From BMS3B sp964501105 (GTDB taxonomy: Archaea > Hydrothermarchaeota > Hydrothermarchaeia > Hydrothermarchaeales > BMS3B), in the NCBI GenBank assembly GCA_964501105.1, contig CAZCRG010000086.1, positions 1 to 7,546 of the forward strand: a stretch of DNA of 7,546 nucleotides. Direction: 5' to 3'. The notes beneath the pieces are model-generated. The model worked only from the letters and a program-made list of their open reading frames with translations, was not told where the DNA came from and ran no database searches. Numbering within the stretch: position 1 is the stretch's first letter; each line of letters begins with the position of its first letter. A program made the position numbers and the translations under genes. Positions 5,772 to 7,546 of the stretch are shown here, one piece after another.

Positions 5772-6179
5772 TTGAGTAATGTGTGTGTTGTTGTAGTAGG
5801 CCATGGCTCAAGGTTACCAGAAACTAGGGCGGTTTATGAGAAAGTGGGAAAGCTTGCTGGAGAGAAGCTTGGAATCCCCACTAAAGTTGCCTATATGAAG
5901 CACTGGGAGCCCAGCATATACGAGGCAGTAACCTCTTCAATAGAAGAGGGCTTCAAGAAAATTGTTGTTGTGCCACTGTTCCTTCTCCCAGGGCTTCATG
6001 TTACTGATGATATACCAATTATTCTGGGATTGAAAGATGGCACCACTGATGAGAGTGATAAAATTGTTAAAGCTCCCGAGGATGTTGAAATAATTTACAC
6101 GCCAAATATTGGAGGAGACGAAAGGCTTGCTGAGATAGTTGCCGATAGAGTAAAGAGTGCTATGGGAAAACTTTTATAG
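5772..6179 (+). CDS. cbiX: CbiX (short form), sirohydrochlorin cobaltochelatase
   Basis: A 135-residue protein from TTG 5772, the size of archaeal CbiXS, which acts as a homodimer and is regarded as the ancestral form of class II chelatases. It begins VCVVVVGHGSRLPETR, with H11 in GHGSR, and has H76 in LFLLPGLHVTDDIP. These are the two metal-binding histidines, spaced as in known archaeal CbiXS. It inserts Co2+ into sirohydrochlorin, the early cobalt step of anaerobic cobamide synthesis. Related short chelatases can instead load nickel for coenzyme F430 (CfbA), but linkage to cbiMNQO favours cobalt. TTG 5772 is preferred because GGTGGT (5762-5767) is a well-spaced ribosome site for it. GTG 5763 lies inside that site and would add three residues. 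It follows cbiO by 25 nt and is probably cotranscribed. Confidence 0.88.
   Translation: MSNVCVVVVGHGSRLPETRAVYEKVGKLAGEKLGIPTKVAYMKHWEPSIYEAVTSSIEEGFKKIVVVPLFLLPGLHVTDDIPIILGLKDGTTDESDKIVKAPEDVEIIYTPNIGGDERLAEIVADRVKSAMGKLL
6172..6179 (+). promoter_or_regulatory. TATA box for a leaderless transcript
   Basis: TTTTATAG, preceded by the purine-rich GGGAAAAC, overlaps the last codons and stop of cbiX. Its centre is 26-27 nt before ATG 6202, the standard archaeal TATA-to-start distance. That predicts an mRNA beginning at or next to the ATG, which agrees with the absence of a Shine-Dalgarno site at useful spacing. Confidence 0.6.
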
Positions 6180-6201
6180 TGTGGTGAGCACAACTACAGT
6201 T

Positions 6202-7002
6202 ATGGCTTCTCTTGGAGAGATTTTGGACAAGCAAATAGCGGATCTTGACTTATGGATACTTCAAACCTCAAAGGCTATGGGAATTTCGTCAGGATTATTT
6301 CTCTTAATAATTATTTTATTCAATACTGCTTTGATTGTTATCCTAGCCTACCTGTATAGAAGGATCTCCATTAAAAATGAGAAGAGAGTAAAAGAAAAAA
6401 TAGATTCTGAAGGTAAAGATATAGCAAAAGCAGAAATTAATGAAAAAAACAAAGAGGAAATAAAAGAGGAAAGGTTGTTCTCATCTGATGACTTTGAAGT
6501 CGTTGTGAGATTAAAGCCAAGAGTTGTTGAAAAGATTGTAGAAAAACCTGTTGAGAAAGTTGTTGAGAAAATAGTAGAAAAACCTGTAGAAAAGATTGTC
6601 GAAAAGGTGGTAGAAAAACCAGTTGTTGTAGATGATACTTATGAGCCCAGGGATATTGAAGTTAAGGGAATAGATGATTACACTGAGTTTATTAAGGCAC
6701 TTACAGAGAAATATAGATTACTTAATCTAACTATTGCCAGTGCTGATGGGCTTGTTATGCTTTCAAGTGCTGAAAAGCCAGACGAAATAGCAGCCCTTGC
6801 GGTTTCTATTGCCGGGCAGATTTTCTCAAAGGAAAATAGATTTGCTGAATTTTATGGTGAGAAAATTAGGTTTATTTTCCCAATTGACTATGAAGGGAAT
6901 AGAATTGTAGTTGCTGGAGAAGCTAAAGAGAGAGTTCCACCGAGAATTGCTGATATGATTAAAGAGGATTTGAACCTTATTATTTCAAAAGTTCTTTCAT
7001 AA
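6202..7002 (+). CDS. Membrane-anchored Roadblock/LC7-like protein with xVEK repeat linker
   Basis: A 266-residue protein with four parts: a short N-terminal region; one strong membrane helix (about 30-52, rich in Ile/Leu) followed by YRRISIKNEKR; a highly charged Lys/Glu linker; and eight consecutive xVEK tetrapeptides (108-139) leading to a C-terminal domain (about 160-266). In that domain IKALTEKYRLLNLTIASADGL, AALAVSIAGQIF and GNRIVVAGE resemble the Roadblock/LC7 fold. The positive residues after the helix suggest the large C-terminal part is cytoplasmic. Roadblock proteins commonly dimerise and regulate small Ras-like GTPases (for example MglB with MglA); no GTPase gene is visible here. 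The start is ATG 6202, from the TATA spacing. In-frame GTGs at 6157, 6181 and 6184 precede it but lack ribosome sites. The function is unknown and the domain call rests on pattern only. Confidence 0.8.
   Translation: MASLGEILDKQIADLDLWILQTSKAMGISSGLFLLIIILFNTALIVILAYLYRRISIKNEKRVKEKIDSEGKDIAKAEINEKNKEEIKEERLFSSDDFEVVVRLKPRVVEKIVEKPVEKVVEKIVEKPVEKIVEKVVEKPVVVDDTYEPRDIEVKGIDDYTEFIKALTEKYRLLNLTIASADGLVMLSSAEKPDEIAALAVSIAGQIFSKENRFAEFYGEKIRFIFPIDYEGNRIVVAGEAKERVPPRIADMIKEDLNLIISKVLS
6523..6618 (+). repeat. Eight tandem 12-bp units encoding xVEK
   Basis: Eight contiguous in-frame units read VVEK, IVEK, PVEK, VVEK, IVEK, PVEK, IVEK, VVEK, then a decayed PVVV. The first residue cycles roughly every three units (V/I, I/V, P), giving a 36-bp higher-order period. 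Codons vary freely between units (GAA/GAG, AAA/AAG, GTT/GTA/GTC, CCT/CCA), so the repeat is kept as protein, not as fresh DNA slippage. Confidence 0.9.
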
Positions 7003-7528
7003 TTTCTATTTCATAAAAAAGAGGGTATTTAAGGGATCTAACTTTTCCCATTTTTTTAGCCTTCTTTATTACTTCAATATATTCAGGCATTCCATGCTTT
7101 ACTCTGAAGTCTCTGAAAGCTCTTACAGAAAAACCTCCATCAGGCTCAAGAAGTAGAATTCTTTCTGCAACTCTGTAAAGCTCATCAAGAAGTTTTTTCC
7201 ATTCTGGAATATGAGCCATAGCTGACCAGGCAGTAACTGTTGAAAAAGAAGAGTTTTTGAAGGGAAGTTTTGTGGCATCACAGCAGACATAATATAATTT
7301 TACTTTTTTTTCCTTAGCGTCAAGCTCTGTTTTTAACTTTTTAAGTACTTCAGAGTTTAAATCCAGGCAGACTATGGTAATATTCTTATCCAGCAGATTT
7401 CTTATCAGGTAACCTGAGCCTGTTGCAATGTCAAGAAGGATTTCTCTATCCTTAATTTTATTACTTAGCTTTTTTAGTATTATTTCTCTTTCTTCAATTC
7501 CCTCGAGTACATTAAAGAATTCATCCAT
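6980..7528 (-). CDS. Class I SAM-dependent methyltransferase
   Basis: A 182-residue protein with the Rossmann methyltransferase motifs in order: motif I LLDIATGSGYL (31-41), the acidic residue ending strand 2 in IVCLDLN (D56), motif II CDATKLPFKNSSF (D84 onward) and LLLEPDGG near motif III. The layout matches the Methyltransf_11/UbiE-like group. The substrate cannot be told from sequence: small molecule, quinone and RNA are all possible. It is slightly short for the group. ATG 7528 is the only plausible start, because TGA stands two codons upstream in frame and there is no alternative start nearby. No clear Shine-Dalgarno site precedes it. Its 3' end overlaps the convergent Roadblock gene by 23 nt, and it is more AT-rich than the cbi genes. 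Confidence 0.85.
   Translation of the reverse strand: MDEFFNVLEGIEEREIILKKLSNKIKDREILLDIATGSGYLIRNLLDKNITIVCLDLNSEVLKKLKTELDAKEKKVKLYYVCCDATKLPFKNSSFSTVTAWSAMAHIPEWKKLLDELYRVAERILLLEPDGGFSVRAFRDFRVKHGMPEYIEVIKKAKKMGKVRSLKYPLFYEIEIMKELLK
7051..7057 (+). terminator. T7 run, possible terminator of the Roadblock gene
   Basis: An uninterrupted T7 lies about 50 nt after the Roadblock stop on the plus strand, with TTTT at 7043-7046 just before it. It could end plus-strand transcription inside the convergent methyltransferase gene. On the other strand it is a Lys codon run, so it may be only coding sequence. Confidence 0.3.
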
Positions 7529-7546
7529 TACTCAATCTTTATATAC

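Noticed and set aside
6523..6618. CRISPR-like or recent slippage repeat
   Set aside because: The units are contiguous with no spacers, in frame within a gene and diverged at synonymous sites, so this is a protein repeat.
7537..7545. TATATAAAG on the minus strand as the methyltransferase promoter
   Set aside because: Its centre is only about 13-14 nt before ATG 7528. Normal archaeal spacing would put the transcript start inside the gene, and no later start codon is available nearby. The real promoter is probably outside the window.

Overview
This is archaeal DNA, most likely from a euryarchaeote. It encodes exosome Rrp42, RNA polymerase subunit P, the KEOPS subunit Pcc1 and prefoldin beta. 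It also has TATA-box promoters, CCA-less tRNA genes and strong AGA/AGG use for arginine, a habit common in thermophiles. I cannot name the genus from this window.

Left part (1-2251): a tightly packed plus-strand run in the conserved archaeal exosome/translation superoperon order: end of rrp41, rrp42, rpl37ae, rpoP, a Brix-domain gene, pcc1, pfdB. Neighbours abut or overlap by 1 to 32 nt, so translational coupling is likely. The 43-codon rpoP at 1101-1232 is short and easily missed. The run makes or handles RNA, ribosomes, modified tRNA and nascent protein.

Middle (2252-2727): two tRNA genes, Ile(GAU) and Thr(GGU), only 3 nt apart, then T-rich likely terminators. An AT-rich intergenic stretch follows. 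It holds one possible 30-codon small ORF and a promoter/operator region for the cobalt genes: three TTTCC/GGAAA half-sites just upstream of a TATA box.

Cobalt region (2728-6179): cbiM, cbiN, cbiQ, cbiO and cbiX on the plus strand. The first four encode an ECF-type cobalt importer. CbiX is the short archaeal chelatase that inserts cobalt into sirohydrochlorin, so the cluster links uptake to the first cobalt-specific step of the anaerobic cobamide pathway. CbiO carries an unusual C-terminal extension of about 170 residues.

Right part (6202-7528): a membrane-anchored protein with eight consecutive x-Val-Glu-Lys tetrapeptides and a Roadblock/LC7-like C-terminal domain, probably made from a leaderless transcript whose TATA box lies in the last codons of cbiX. 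A convergent minus-strand class I SAM-dependent methyltransferase overlaps its 3' end by 23 nt. I found no mobile element, CRISPR array or evident defence system. The most novel-looking items are the repeat-linker Roadblock protein, the CbiO extension and the putative cbi operator.
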